Shown one piece after another: positions 1 through 7,257 of a stretch of 64,000 nt of DNA. The translations under genes were made by a program, and so were the position numbers. The first letter of the stretch is position 1. Each line of letters begins with the position of its first letter. The notes beneath the pieces were generated by a model. The model saw only the letters and a list, made by a program, of their open reading frames with translations, ran no database searches and was not told the DNA's origin. The DNA lies in NCBI GenBank assembly GCA_018261755.1, contig JAGTRJ010000002.1, positions 1 through 64,000 on the forward strand, written 5' to 3'. This DNA comes from Burkholderiaceae bacterium. GTDB taxonomy: Bacteria; Pseudomonadota; Gammaproteobacteria; Burkholderiales; Burkholderiaceae_D.

Positions 1-35
1 TCGATTTTGCCCGAAATATCGGATAAATCAGCCAT
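1..35 (-). CDS. Start of a divergent gene, possibly uvrB (partial, runs off the left edge)
   Basis: On the minus strand an ATG at position 35 opens a frame that begins M-A-D-L-S-D-I-S-G-K-I and leaves the window after eleven codons. An AAAGG lies about ten bases upstream. From memory, betaproteobacterial uvrB proteins can start with a short extension of this kind and uvrB is often divergent from an aminotransferase gene; that is the only reason for the suggestion. Eleven residues cannot identify the protein. Confidence 0.35.
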   Translation of the reverse strand, partial: MADLSDISGKI

Positions 36-149
36 CGGGGTCAGACCTTTGTTAATATCACGGGTTGGCGCAGGCGAGTGCCATCCAGCGACCGGATGCT
101 CGCCATCATCGCGCACCGACCAACGTATCATCCTAACACGACGAACATC

Positions 150-1355
150 ATGCCTGCTGACACCTTATTCGCCGCTATTGAAATGGCGCCCCGCGACCCG
201 ATTCTCGGCATCACCGAAGCTTTCAACGCCGACCAGAACCCGAACAAGATCAATCTTGGCGTTGGCGTCTATTACGACGACAACGGCAAGGTGCCGCTGC
301 TCGAATGCGTGCAACAGGCGGAAGCGATGATGGCCGCCAAGGGCGCGCCGCGCACCTACCTTCCGATCGACGGTCTGGCAGCGTATGACCAGACGGTGCA
401 GGCGCTGGTGTTCGGCGCCGACAGCGCGGTGGTGCAGGAAAAACGCGTCGTCACCGCGCAGGCGGTCGGCGGCACCGGCGCGCTGAAACTCGGCGCGGAT
501 TTCCTGAAGCGTTTCTCGCCCGATGCCGAAGTCTGGATCAGCGACCCGAGCTGGGAAAACCACCGCGCGCTGTTTACCTCGGCCGGCTTCAAGGTCAACA
601 CCTATCCATACTACGACGCCAGCACCCGCGGCGTGAATTTCGACGGCATGATGGCGGCGCTGAAAGCGATGCCGGAAGGCGCGATCGTGCTGCTGCACGC
701 CTGCTGCCACAACCCGACCGGCGCCGACCTGACCGATGACCAGTGGAGCGAAGTCATCCCGGTCATCATAGGCCGCAAACTGATCCCGTTCCTCGACATG
801 GCTTATCAGGGCTTTGCCGACGGCATCGAAACCGATGGCCGCGTGGTGCGCCGCTTTGCCGATGCTGGCGGCCCGCTGTTCGTATCGAACTCGTTCTCCA
901 AGTCGTTCTCGCTCTATGGCGAGCGCGTGGGCGCACTGAGCATCGTCGGCAGTTCGGCCGATGAATCGGCACGCGTGCTGTCGCAACTCAAGCGCGTCAT
1001 CCGCACCAACTACTCGAATCCGCCAGTGCATGGCGCGCAAGTGGTGGCGAACGTGCTCGGCACGCCGGAACTGCGCCAGAAGTGGGAGAACGAACTCGGC
1101 GCGATGCGCGAACGCATCCACGCGATGCGCCATGCGCTGGCCGACAAGCTGAAACAGAAGGTGTCCGGCCAGAGCTTCGATTTCATCGTCCGGCAGCAGG
1201 GCATGTTCTCGTATTCCGGCCTGTCGCAGGCACAGGTGGCGCGGCTGCGGAATGAATTCTCGATCTACGCGGTCGATACCGGCCGCATCTGCGTCGCTGC
1301 ACTGAATTCGCACAACATCGACCGTGTGGCGGACGCAATCGCGCAAGTTGTCTGA
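150..1355 (+). CDS. Aspartate/aromatic amino acid aminotransferase (PLP, class I)
   Basis: Transfers the amino group between aspartate or an aromatic amino acid and 2-oxoglutarate, using PLP in the cytoplasm. The 401-residue protein has the length of AspC and TyrB. The N-terminus MPADTLFAAIEMAPRDPILG and the following NLGVGVYYDD segment match this family, and the PLP lysine is K251 in SFSKSFSLYGER, where the S-F-S-L-Y-G-E-R form is closer to TyrB than to AspC. The open frame extends upstream to 78, but residues before the ATG at 150 do not look like the family. No clear Shine-Dalgarno precedes this ATG. Substrate preference cannot be decided here, so no symbol is given. Confidence 0.88.
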   Translation: MPADTLFAAIEMAPRDPILGITEAFNADQNPNKINLGVGVYYDDNGKVPLLECVQQAEAMMAAKGAPRTYLPIDGLAAYDQTVQALVFGADSAVVQEKRVVTAQAVGGTGALKLGADFLKRFSPDAEVWISDPSWENHRALFTSAGFKVNTYPYYDASTRGVNFDGMMAALKAMPEGAIVLLHACCHNPTGADLTDDQWSEVIPVIIGRKLIPFLDMAYQGFADGIETDGRVVRRFADAGGPLFVSNSFSKSFSLYGERVGALSIVGSSADESARVLSQLKRVIRTNYSNPPVHGAQVVANVLGTPELRQKWENELGAMRERIHAMRHALADKLKQKVSGQSFDFIVRQQGMFSYSGLSQAQVARLRNEFSIYAVDTGRICVAALNSHNIDRVADAIAQVV

Positions 1356-1356
1356 C

Positions 1357-1389
1357 AAAAAAACGGGGGTATAAACCAAAACACCCCCG
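1357..1389 (-). terminator. Rho-independent terminator for the NifX/DUF134 gene cluster
   Basis: Read on the minus strand, arms CGGGGGT and ACCCCCG enclose a 12-base loop and are followed by seven T. It lies downstream of the gene ending at 1512. Its 3' arm is the GGGGGT box at the left end of intergenic repeat copy A, so the repeat appears to contribute to the terminator. Confidence 0.65.
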
Positions 1390-1439
1390 ATAGGCCATAT
1401 ATTCTGCGGCTGGTTACAAATACTCCCGTCAGTATTTTT
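1365..1439 (+). repeat. Dispersed intergenic repeat, copy A
   Basis: Copy A of the eight-member repeat family. It starts with GGGGGTATA, continues with AAAACA, a GGCCAT box and TGCGGCTG, and ends with the palindrome-like ATACTCCCGTCAGTAT and a T tract. It lies between the convergent aminotransferase and NifX-like genes. Confidence 0.8.
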
Positions 1440-1511
1440 CCGCTCCGGTGGCTTGGTTTGTGTTCCCAACCAGGCCGACCTAATCAAGACACCCCAAAAC
1501 CGCCATGCTGG

Positions 1512-1892
1512 TCAAGCCTGCGGTTTTGCTGGCAGCTTGATTTTGACGGTGTAACAGCCGTCACACAGGTTTTCACCGCTTTCGACCTGACCGTTCAGGT
1601 AGGCGCCGACCAAATGTTCCGGCACCCCGATTTCAGCTCCCACAATGGCGGCGATCTGTTTTTGCCGCAATAACGCCAGCGCCCTCTTGCCCATGCCGCT
1701 GGCAATCACCAGGCGAATCCCGCATTCTGCCAGCCAGTTCGGGAAATAATCGGGCCGGTGTGGCGGCGCAGGCATATCCTGCCGCGCCAGCACTTCCTTT
1801 TTTTCCGCATCGACATCGAAAAAGGCAAACGACGTGCAATGGCCAAAGCGGGGAGCGAGCATGTCTTCAACGACGGGAATGGCTATTTTCAT
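1512..1892 (-). CDS. NifX/NifB-type dinitrogenase cofactor-binding family protein
   Basis: A 126-residue member of the family typified by NifX, the C-terminal part of NifB and the archaeal MTH1175 proteins, which bind iron-molybdenum or Fe-S precursors. It opens with MKIAIPVVEDMLAPRFGHCTS, a typical start for the family, and has a late C-D-G-C motif that could bind metal. GGAGG stands five bases before the ATG. It is the last gene of a four-gene minus-strand cluster that contains a second NifX-like gene and a DUF134 gene. No nitrogenase genes are in the window, so a role in nitrogen fixation is not supported; a metal-cluster carrier or regulator role is inferred. Confidence 0.8.
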   Translation of the reverse strand: MKIAIPVVEDMLAPRFGHCTSFAFFDVDAEKKEVLARQDMPAPPHRPDYFPNWLAECGIRLVIASGMGKRALALLRQKQIAAIVGAEIGVPEHLVGAYLNGQVESGENLCDGCYTVKIKLPAKPQA

Positions 1893-2039
1893 CGTTACCT
1901 CCGGACGGCTTTATGGCGTCAATCGCAGTGGTAGTTGCCTGCATCCGCCTGCAGCCTGCGGCCACCGGTGAAACATCCCGGGAACAGCCGCAGACAGCAG
2001 AGGGAATCAGCACTGAGCCTGGCGGTCAGGCAACGGGCG

Positions 2040-2342
2040 TTACTGGCAGCCGCACTGGCCATGATGGTGGCCGTGCCCCATGCCCCTGCCACGACCGCCG
2101 CAACATCTCCCGCGACCTCCATGTCCACGTCCATGACCGTGCCCGCCGTGGCCCTGCCCCTGACCCGGCCCTTGTTTGCCATCGCCTCCACCACAGCCGC
2201 ACGTGTGCGCCTCATCGGCACCACTACCATGCTGGTGCTGTTTGCCGCAACACTCATGCTCCTCATTGTGCGAATGGTTGCCGCAACCGCAGGAAGATTC
2301 CTCCTTCGGCATTTCTGCATTTTTTACTATCGGATCCGTCAT
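2040..2342 (-). CDS. Cys/His/Gly-rich small protein, probable metal binder
   Basis: I do not recognise a family. The ATG at 2342 has AAGGA six bases upstream and gives a 100-residue protein; an in-frame ATG at 2348 is too close to that site. After an acidic N-terminus come C-G-C, H-S-H and C-C motifs, then a long Gly/His/Arg tract with many H-G-H repeats, and the protein ends H-H-H-G-Q-C-G-C-Q. The composition suggests metal binding or delivery. It lies between DUF134 and NifX-like genes in one minus-strand run, which supports a job in metal-cofactor handling, but this is inference. A low-complexity false gene is possible; the good ribosome site and gene order argue against it. Confidence 0.6.
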   Translation of the reverse strand: MTDPIVKNAEMPKEESSCGCGNHSHNEEHECCGKQHQHGSGADEAHTCGCGGGDGKQGPGQGQGHGGHGHGRGHGGRGRCCGGRGRGMGHGHHHGQCGCQ

Positions 2343-2373
2343 GTTCATTCCTTTCAAGAAAACAGGATAAGCT

Positions 2374-2667
2374 CTAGTCGTCGTCAAGACTGCCAGAACT
2401 GATACGCAAAGCCTTTCCCTCAAGCAGCGCTTTGGCTATTTTCTTGTGCGCGCTTGCGAGAATATTCCCGAACGTCGGCCGGGACACCCCCATCCGCAAT
2501 GCCGCATCGGCCTGATACAACTCATCCAGATCGGCCAAACGGATTGCTTCGATTTCATCCATTTCCAGTGCAATCTCTTCCAGTTCCCGCAACGGGATGC
2601 CTTGCGGCTTGAAATAGGTTGCATTCACTTCGCAGGCGATCAAACGCTGCTTGCGCGGCCTGACCAT
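2374..2667 (-). CDS. DUF134 family helix-turn-helix protein
   Basis: A 97-residue protein starting MVRPRKQRL with the conserved C-x-x-x-x-x-T-Y-F-K-P-Q-G segment of DUF134 proteins. The second half, L-Y-Q-A-D-A-A-L-R-M-G-V-S-R-P-T-F-G-N, reads as a sigma-70 region 4-like helix-turn-helix, so DNA binding is likely. AGGAG lies six bases before the ATG, and this site overlaps the stop codon of the NifX-like gene upstream (two bases between genes), so the two are translationally coupled. DUF134 genes commonly accompany NifX-like genes in anaerobes. It is the best candidate for a regulator of this cluster. Confidence 0.85.
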   Translation of the reverse strand: MVRPRKQRLIACEVNATYFKPQGIPLRELEEIALEMDEIEAIRLADLDELYQADAALRMGVSRPTFGNILASAHKKIAKALLEGKALRISSGSLDDD

Positions 2668-2669
2668 GT

Positions 2670-3062
2670 TTATCTCCTTGCCGCTTTCACTGCGCGCCGC
2701 AGTGCGATCATATCCGGATGGCATATGCCTCGCTGCGCATGCGCGAGAGCGTTTGCTCTCCATGCCTGAACAGCTTGCAAAACATTATCGGCTCGCGTCA
2801 GAAAGACTTCAATCCGGTTATTGCGGCACATCGCAAAGGCTCGCGCACCGATATTGCGGCAGATGACCGCATCGAAACTTTGCTGATGCATCGCCGGCAA
2901 ATGGCAATGGCATGGCCCGCGGCAGCTATGCGCATGGTCGGAATAAGCCGCCAGACTTTGCTGCTGCGTATCGTAAATGACAAAGAATGGCGATTCACCG
3001 AAATGCCCGGTCAATTCCATCTTTACGTCATCACAACTTCGGACTGGGAAACATATTCGCAT
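2670..3062 (-). CDS. NifX/NifB-type cofactor-binding family protein with Cys/His-rich loop
   Basis: First gene of the minus-strand cluster and a 130-residue relative of the last one. It begins MRICFPV, has the G-H-F-G-E-S-P-F-F segment typical of the family, and then a distinctive stretch with H-A-H-S-C-R-G-P-C-H-C-H that looks like a metal site. The later D-A-V-I-C-R-N-I-G-A-R-A part matches the family core. It is preceded by a good sigma-70 promoter with a dyad over its -35 box. It probably binds a metal or Fe-S precursor; the target enzyme is unknown. Confidence 0.78.
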   Translation of the reverse strand: MRICFPVRSCDDVKMELTGHFGESPFFVIYDTQQQSLAAYSDHAHSCRGPCHCHLPAMHQQSFDAVICRNIGARAFAMCRNNRIEVFLTRADNVLQAVQAWRANALAHAQRGICHPDMIALRRAVKAARR

Positions 3063-3093
3063 GATGTCCTGCTACTTGGCTCAAGGTAAAATT

Positions 3094-3121
3094 AGTGTAT
3101 CATGTTACTGTCATATGTCAA
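3094..3121 (-). promoter_or_regulatory. Sigma-70-type promoter of the NifX/DUF134 cluster
   Basis: On the minus strand a perfect -35 TTGACA (3116-3121) and a -10 TACACT (3094-3099) are separated by 16 bases, placing the start near 3087, about 25 bases before the first ATG. Confidence 0.6.
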
Positions 3122-3126
3122 TAACA
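3103..3126. promoter_or_regulatory. 24-bp imperfect dyad over the -35 box (candidate operator)
   Basis: The sequence reads TGTTA-n-TG-n-CATATG-n-CA-n-TAACA; nine of twelve positions pair with the other half. It covers the -35 box of the NifX-cluster promoter and lies just upstream of divergent ridA. A repressor or redox regulator could act here; which one is not visible. Confidence 0.4.
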
Positions 3127-3178
3127 GCACAGCGCGCTCTCAGCGACGAGCCACCACCGTGCGCCACAGGAGAGATCG

Positions 3179-3556
3179 ATGACCAAAGAAATCATTCATA
3201 CCGTCCAAGCCCCACAGGCTGTCGGCACCTATTCTCAAGCAATAAAAGCAGGTAACACCGTCTATTTGTCCGGCCAACTTGGAATTAGCCCGGACAATGG
3301 CGAGCTTCAGCAAGGATTCCCGGCACAAGCGCATCAGATGTTCTGCAACTTGCGTGCGGTGTGCATTGCTGCCGGCGGCGATTTGAGCCACGTTGTCCGC
3401 CTGGGCGTGTACCTGACCGATATGGCAAACTTCACCGCACTGAATCAAATCATGGGCGAGTATTTCGATGCGCCCTATCCCGCGCGCTCAGCCATCCAGG
3501 TGGGCGGCCTGCCGCGCTCGGGTCTGGTTGAGGCAGACTGCATTATGGTGCTTTGA
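3179..3556 (+). CDS. ridA: RidA family reactive imine/enamine deaminase
   Basis: A 125-residue cytoplasmic protein of the RidA/YjgF family, which hydrolyses reactive imine and enamine intermediates such as 2-aminoacrylate. The N-terminal Y-S-Q-A-I segment, the L-S-G-Q-L-G strand and the conserved arginine in P-A-R-S-A-I-Q-V are present. The usual VEIEAIA ending is replaced by V-E-A-D-C-I-M-V-L, a modest deviation. AGGAG precedes the ATG. It is divergent from the NifX-like cluster and is followed by a metallo-hydrolase gene. Confidence 0.88.
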   Translation: MTKEIIHTVQAPQAVGTYSQAIKAGNTVYLSGQLGISPDNGELQQGFPAQAHQMFCNLRAVCIAAGGDLSHVVRLGVYLTDMANFTALNQIMGEYFDAPYPARSAIQVGGLPRSGLVEADCIMVL

Positions 3557-3609
3557 AGCAGATGCATCCATCTCTACCAATAATGAATCATCTGCTCCAA
3601 GGAGCCGTC

Positions 3610-4464
3610 ATGACAAAACTACCGGTAAAAATTACGGTACTGGTTGACTACGAAGCTGCCGAAGGGCTGGAAACGGAACACGGTTTTGCCGCCTGGGTCG
3701 AAGTTGGCGACCACAACATCCTGTTCGACACCGGACAGACAGGTGCGATGCAGGCCAATACCGCCAGACTCGGAATCAAATTGAATCAGGCTGAAGCGCT
3801 GGTTCTGAGCCACGGCCATTTCGACCACACGGGCACCCTGCCCGATTTCCTGGCTGAAAATGAGGCCGCCCAAGTGTACCTTGCCCATGGCGCGCATATC
3901 GACCGCTACAGTTGCAAACCAGGAACGCCAGTTCGTTCGATAGGAATGCCAGAAAAATCGCGCCAGGCACTGGCACGGATCCCTGCAGAACGCCTGCACG
4001 AACTGAAAGCGCCGCATTATCTGTTGCCGGGCGTCGGCATTACCGGGCCAGTCCCGCGAATCACTTCGTTCGAGGATGTCGGCGGCCCCTTTTTCCTCGA
4101 CCCTGACAACCGGGAAGACGATTCCATCAAGGACGATCAGTCGATGTGGTTTGAAACGGACGAAGGTCTCGTCATTCTGTTGGGATGCTGTCATGCGGGG
4201 CTGGTCAACACCCTCGAATACATCCGGAAAATTTCCGGCATTCGCAAGCTGCGAGGAATCATTGGCGGAATGCATCTGGTGAATGCGAACCAGCAGCGCC
4301 TGGACCAGACTTTTGACGAAATGAAAAACTGGCAGCCTGAGTTCCTCGTGCCATGCCATTGCACGGGTCAGAACGCGGCAGAACAGATGCAGCAAGCGAT
4401 AGGCTGTGGCATCGTCAAGACAGGATACGCTGGCATGGTCATCAATGCAGGACGGATGTCATAG
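3610..4464 (+). CDS. Metallo-beta-lactamase-fold hydrolase (MTH/COG1237 type)
   Basis: A 284-residue cytoplasmic hydrolase. The metal-binding motif S-H-G-H-F-D-H-T-G lies near residue 75, and later L-G-C-C-H-A-G and G-G-M-H segments provide further ligands, as in COG1237 proteins related to an archaeal dihydropterin phosphate synthase-like enzyme. The frame is open upstream to 3553, but AAGGAG stands five bases before the ATG at 3610, which I take as the start. It follows ridA by 53 bases on the same strand. COG1237 hydrolases occur next to NifX-like genes in anaerobes, so the neighbourhood may be functional; the substrate is unknown. Confidence 0.8.
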   Translation: MTKLPVKITVLVDYEAAEGLETEHGFAAWVEVGDHNILFDTGQTGAMQANTARLGIKLNQAEALVLSHGHFDHTGTLPDFLAENEAAQVYLAHGAHIDRYSCKPGTPVRSIGMPEKSRQALARIPAERLHELKAPHYLLPGVGITGPVPRITSFEDVGGPFFLDPDNREDDSIKDDQSMWFETDEGLVILLGCCHAGLVNTLEYIRKISGIRKLRGIIGGMHLVNANQQRLDQTFDEMKNWQPEFLVPCHCTGQNAAEQMQQAIGCGIVKTGYAGMVINAGRMS

Positions 4465-4487
4465 CATCCCCTTTAGCGAACTTGAAC

Positions 4488-4524
4488 AAAAAAACCCCTT
4501 CCCGCATATCTGAGGGAAGGGGTT
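4488..4524 (-). terminator. Strong Rho-independent terminator
   Basis: A perfect 11-base stem (AACCCCTTCCC with its complement) around a 10-base loop. On the minus strand it runs into a T tract, so it ends the DUF3300 transcript; on the plus strand it can also slow transcripts from the hydrolase gene. Confidence 0.85.
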
Positions 4525-4570
4525 GAGCCGGTACAAGTTTCCGGCTATCCGCGCTAGATCGCCGGACGAA

Positions 4571-5959
4571 TCAATCTCGTTTCTTGTCGTTCGGCGCAGT
4601 GCGCTGCACTGGCTGCCGTTGCGGTTGCTGACGCTGTACTTGTGGCTGCGGACGTTGCACTTGCGGCTGCGGACGCTGTACTTGCGGCTGCTGGCGTTGT
4701 ACCTGCTGTCGCTGAACCTGCCCCGGCTGCGTGCCGCGAATGCCTCGTGCCTCTCCTGGCGGATTGGTGCCGCGTTCGCTGACAGAACGCGAACCCGGCG
4801 TTCCCGTCGGCCCACGACGCACACCAGGAGCAGCACCGGTGCTCGGTGCGCCCGGGCCGGTTCTGGTCACGCCAGGCTTGGTCGTTCCCGGCGCAACGCG
4901 CGTCGTGCCAGGAACTGCGCCAGTACTCGGTGCGCCCGGACCGGTTCTGGTGACACCCGGTTTGGTCGTTCCCGGAGCAACTCTGGTTGTGGCTGGACCA
5001 GGCCTGGTCGTTCCCGGCGCTACTCGCGTCGTGCCGGGAGCAACACGGGTGGTGCCAGGACGCGGCGGCTCGACCTTGATGGTACGGGTATTGGTCAGCC
5101 TGCCACCAGTAAAGCGGGTGTTGGTAAAGCGGGTCGTGCTGCGATCAATCACGGGTTTGTGCGTATCTCGCACCCAGGTGCGGGTACGGCCATCACGGAT
5201 CCGGTCACGGAAATTGGTGTGGCGATCATAGTAGTGATGGTGATGGTATTCGCGCACATGATGGCGATGCCAGTCGAACGCGCCATACAGCAGACCAACA
5301 CCGACTATGGTGCCGGCAGCCCAGACCCAGCCGCGATTCGAGCTAACATAACCCGGCCACGGATCCCAGTAAACAGGTGCATATGTCGGCTCATGCCAGG
5401 TGCCATATACCACCGTCGGGTTGTAGTACGGTACGTAAACCACCGTCGGTTTGACCGGATAAATCGAAACCAGCTGATCCTTGACCACCACCTTGATGCG
5501 GCTGTCTGACATCAGGTAGCCGGCTTCCATCGCGCGGTGGCGCAGGCGCTGGATCGCGTCCATCACCTGCTGCTGCTGATTGATGAATGCCAGACCAAGA
5601 CGCTCGGTCCAGTCCATGTTGGTAGCCATCGTATTCAGCAACTGCGGGAACGGCAACAGCGATTTGACGCTGATATCCCACGGGTAACCTTCTGCCGCAC
5701 GCACGGCTGCATCCCCCTTGTAACCGGGGTTGGCGCTTGACCATGCCGCCGCTTCCGCCACTTCCGAAGGATAAGTGGAAGCCATCAGTACCTGCGACAG
5801 CAAGCCATCCGGATATAGAGCGACCGGCGCCAGCATCTGATCGAGTTCCGCCGTGGAATAAGCTGCTACCGGTGCCGGCGCAGGCTGCGCGTGCGCGACA
5901 GATACCGCAAACAGCAGCGCGAGAAACTGCATGAACATATAACTCGCTCGTTTTTTCAT
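4571..5959 (-). CDS. DUF3300 exported protein with repetitive Thr/Pro/Gly and Gln-rich tail
   Basis: A 462-residue protein. A signal peptide ends at A-H-A-Q near residue 25, followed by the DUF3300 domain (about 35-250; start A-E-L-D-Q-M-L-A-P-V-A-L-Y-P-D-G-L-L is diagnostic), which includes a Tyr/Pro/Trp-rich stretch with P-Y-Y-N-P and W-D-P-W-P and a single hydrophobic segment G-T-I-V-G-V-G-L-L-Y-G-A near 215. A His-rich patch follows, then about 160 residues of low complexity: G-T-T-R-V-A-P repeats with a duplicated 28-residue unit, and V-Q-R-P-Q-P-Q repeats near the end. GAGGAG lies before the ATG. Function of the domain is unknown to me; an envelope location is inferred. Confidence 0.8.
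   Translation of the reverse strand: MKKRASYMFMQFLALLFAVSVAHAQPAPAPVAAYSTAELDQMLAPVALYPDGLLSQVLMASTYPSEVAEAAAWSSANPGYKGDAAVRAAEGYPWDISVKSLLPFPQLLNTMATNMDWTERLGLAFINQQQQVMDAIQRLRHRAMEAGYLMSDSRIKVVVKDQLVSIYPVKPTVVYVPYYNPTVVYGTWHEPTYAPVYWDPWPGYVSSNRGWVWAAGTIVGVGLLYGAFDWHRHHVREYHHHHYYDRHTNFRDRIRDGRTRTWVRDTHKPVIDRSTTRFTNTRFTGGRLTNTRTIKVEPPRPGTTRVAPGTTRVAPGTTRPGPATTRVAPGTTKPGVTRTGPGAPSTGAVPGTTRVAPGTTKPGVTRTGPGAPSTGAAPGVRRGPTGTPGSRSVSERGTNPPGEARGIRGTQPGQVQRQQVQRQQPQVQRPQPQVQRPQPQVQRQQPQRQPVQRTAPNDKKRD
4833..5000 (-). repeat. Tandem 84-bp repeat inside the DUF3300 gene
   Basis: Two adjacent 84-bp units (starting near 4833 and 4917) encode the same 28 residues, with scattered silent changes. Shorter relatives of the G-T-T-R-V-A-P motif continue to about 5070, and a separate set of Q-V-Q-R-P-Q repeats lies at about 4620-4715. 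Copy number could vary between strains. Confidence 0.75.
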
Positions 5960-6423
5960 AACTCTCCTCTTCTAATTTATGTGCAGCAGACCCGGCGATT
6001 GCCTCAAATACCACAGGCAACAAGCATAAACAGCAAATACCCGGCAGAGCTTGACTACGATCAACCCGACGTCTGCGGTCATCATGCTTTCGGCCAATAT
6101 ACGCCGAAACAAACGCTCGAATACCAAACAACCCGGCATCGCAATAGCAGGCATCCAGCAGCCTGCTGCCATGATACAGTATCAACATTACTTGACGAAA
6201 CGGTGATTTTCAACCGGTTATGCGGTAAATCTTTGCATCTTGTGTAAGCATTTGTAATGTCTACGTAAGAAACTGAGCGGGATTGCCGTGCAATTATTTT
6301 CATTCGAATGCGCGCCGGCCAGTGCAAGCCACCGTTGATGTTGCTTCCCTTCGCTCACGCAACACCATAAGCCGCTTTTACGCGATAATTCGCAGGTTAA
6401 CGACCGATCCTGTCCTGAGCGCG
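5960..6423. other. Intergenic region between DUF3300 and hpnD
   Basis: No convincing gene. It holds the divergent leaders of both neighbours. I noted an 11-bp dyad GATAC-a-GTATC near 6173 and a TGTTGC/GCAACA inverted repeat near 6338-6363, but no clear promoter or terminator. Confidence 0.5.
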
Positions 6424-7257
6424 ATGACGCCCGACGAGTACTGCCAGCAAAAGACCGTGCAAAGCGGTTCCAGTTTCTACTACAGCTTTCTGTTCCTGCC
6501 GCCGGAGCGCCGTCGCGCAATGACGGCACTGTATGCGTTCTGCCGCGAGGTGGACGATATCGTCGATGAATGCAGCGATCCGGCAATTGCGCGCATCAAG
6601 CTCGACTGGTGGCGCAATGAAATTGATCTGATGCTGCAGGACCATCCAACCCATCCGGTTAGCCGCGCGCTGCTGCCGCATCTCGCGCCGTATGCATTAG
6701 GCGGCGAATACCTGCATGCGATCATCGACGGCATGGCGATGGATCTGGCACAGGTGCGCTATGCCGACTTTGCCGCGCTGGAACGCTACTGCTGGCATGT
6801 TGCCAGTGCGGTCGGCATCCTGTCCTCCAGCATTTTCGGCGCAACGCAATCACAAACAAAACAGTATGCAGAAAAGCTCGGACTGGCATTCCAATTGACC
6901 AACATCATCCGCGACGTGGGTGAAGATGCGCGCATGGGGCGCATCTACCTGCCGGCCAATGAACTGGAACGCTTCGGCGTTACCGCAGCCGATCTGCTGC
7001 AGGCGCGCCACTCGGCGGAATTCGAATCGCTGATGCGCTTTCAGGCGCAGCGCGCGCACACCGTCTATGACGAAGCGTTCGCATTGCTGCCACCGCAGGA
7101 TCGCAAGGCGCAACGCCCTGGGCTGATCATGGCTGCCATCTACCGCGCACTGCTGGTCGAAATCGAACACGGTGGCTTCCGCGTGCTGGATCGGCGCACG
7201 TCGCTGACGCCACTGCGCAAGTTATGGCTCGCAGGAAAGGCTTTTCTCCGTGGCTGA
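6424..7257 (+). CDS. hpnD: HpnD-type presqualene diphosphate synthase
   Basis: A 277-residue member of the squalene/phytoene synthase family that in hopanoid makers condenses two farnesyl diphosphates to presqualene diphosphate. The first Asp-rich motif D-D-I-V-D-E is at residue 44 and the second, N-I-I-R-D-V-G-E-D, at 160; both bind magnesium-diphosphate. The conserved Y-C-W-H-V-A-S-A-V-G segment is present. I start at the ATG at 6424 because the family begins M-T-P-D-E-Y-C-x-x-K; the frame is open from 6283. The next gene overlaps its end by eight bases. hpnC, usually its upstream neighbour, is not here. Confidence 0.87.
   Translation: MTPDEYCQQKTVQSGSSFYYSFLFLPPERRRAMTALYAFCREVDDIVDECSDPAIARIKLDWWRNEIDLMLQDHPTHPVSRALLPHLAPYALGGEYLHAIIDGMAMDLAQVRYADFAALERYCWHVASAVGILSSSIFGATQSQTKQYAEKLGLAFQLTNIIRDVGEDARMGRIYLPANELERFGVTAADLLQARHSAEFESLMRFQAQRAHTVYDEAFALLPPQDRKAQRPGLIMAAIYRALLVEIEHGGFRVLDRRTSLTPLRKLWLAGKAFLRG

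Noticed and set aside
165-1487. A 440-codon open frame opposite the aminotransferase
   Set aside because: Composition is of mirror type and no family motif is visible, whereas the plus strand has intact catalytic residues.
1512-3062. A nitrogen-fixation locus
   Set aside because: NifX-like genes occur without nifHDK, nifEN or nifB in the window, and the NifX-like family is much broader than nitrogen fixation.
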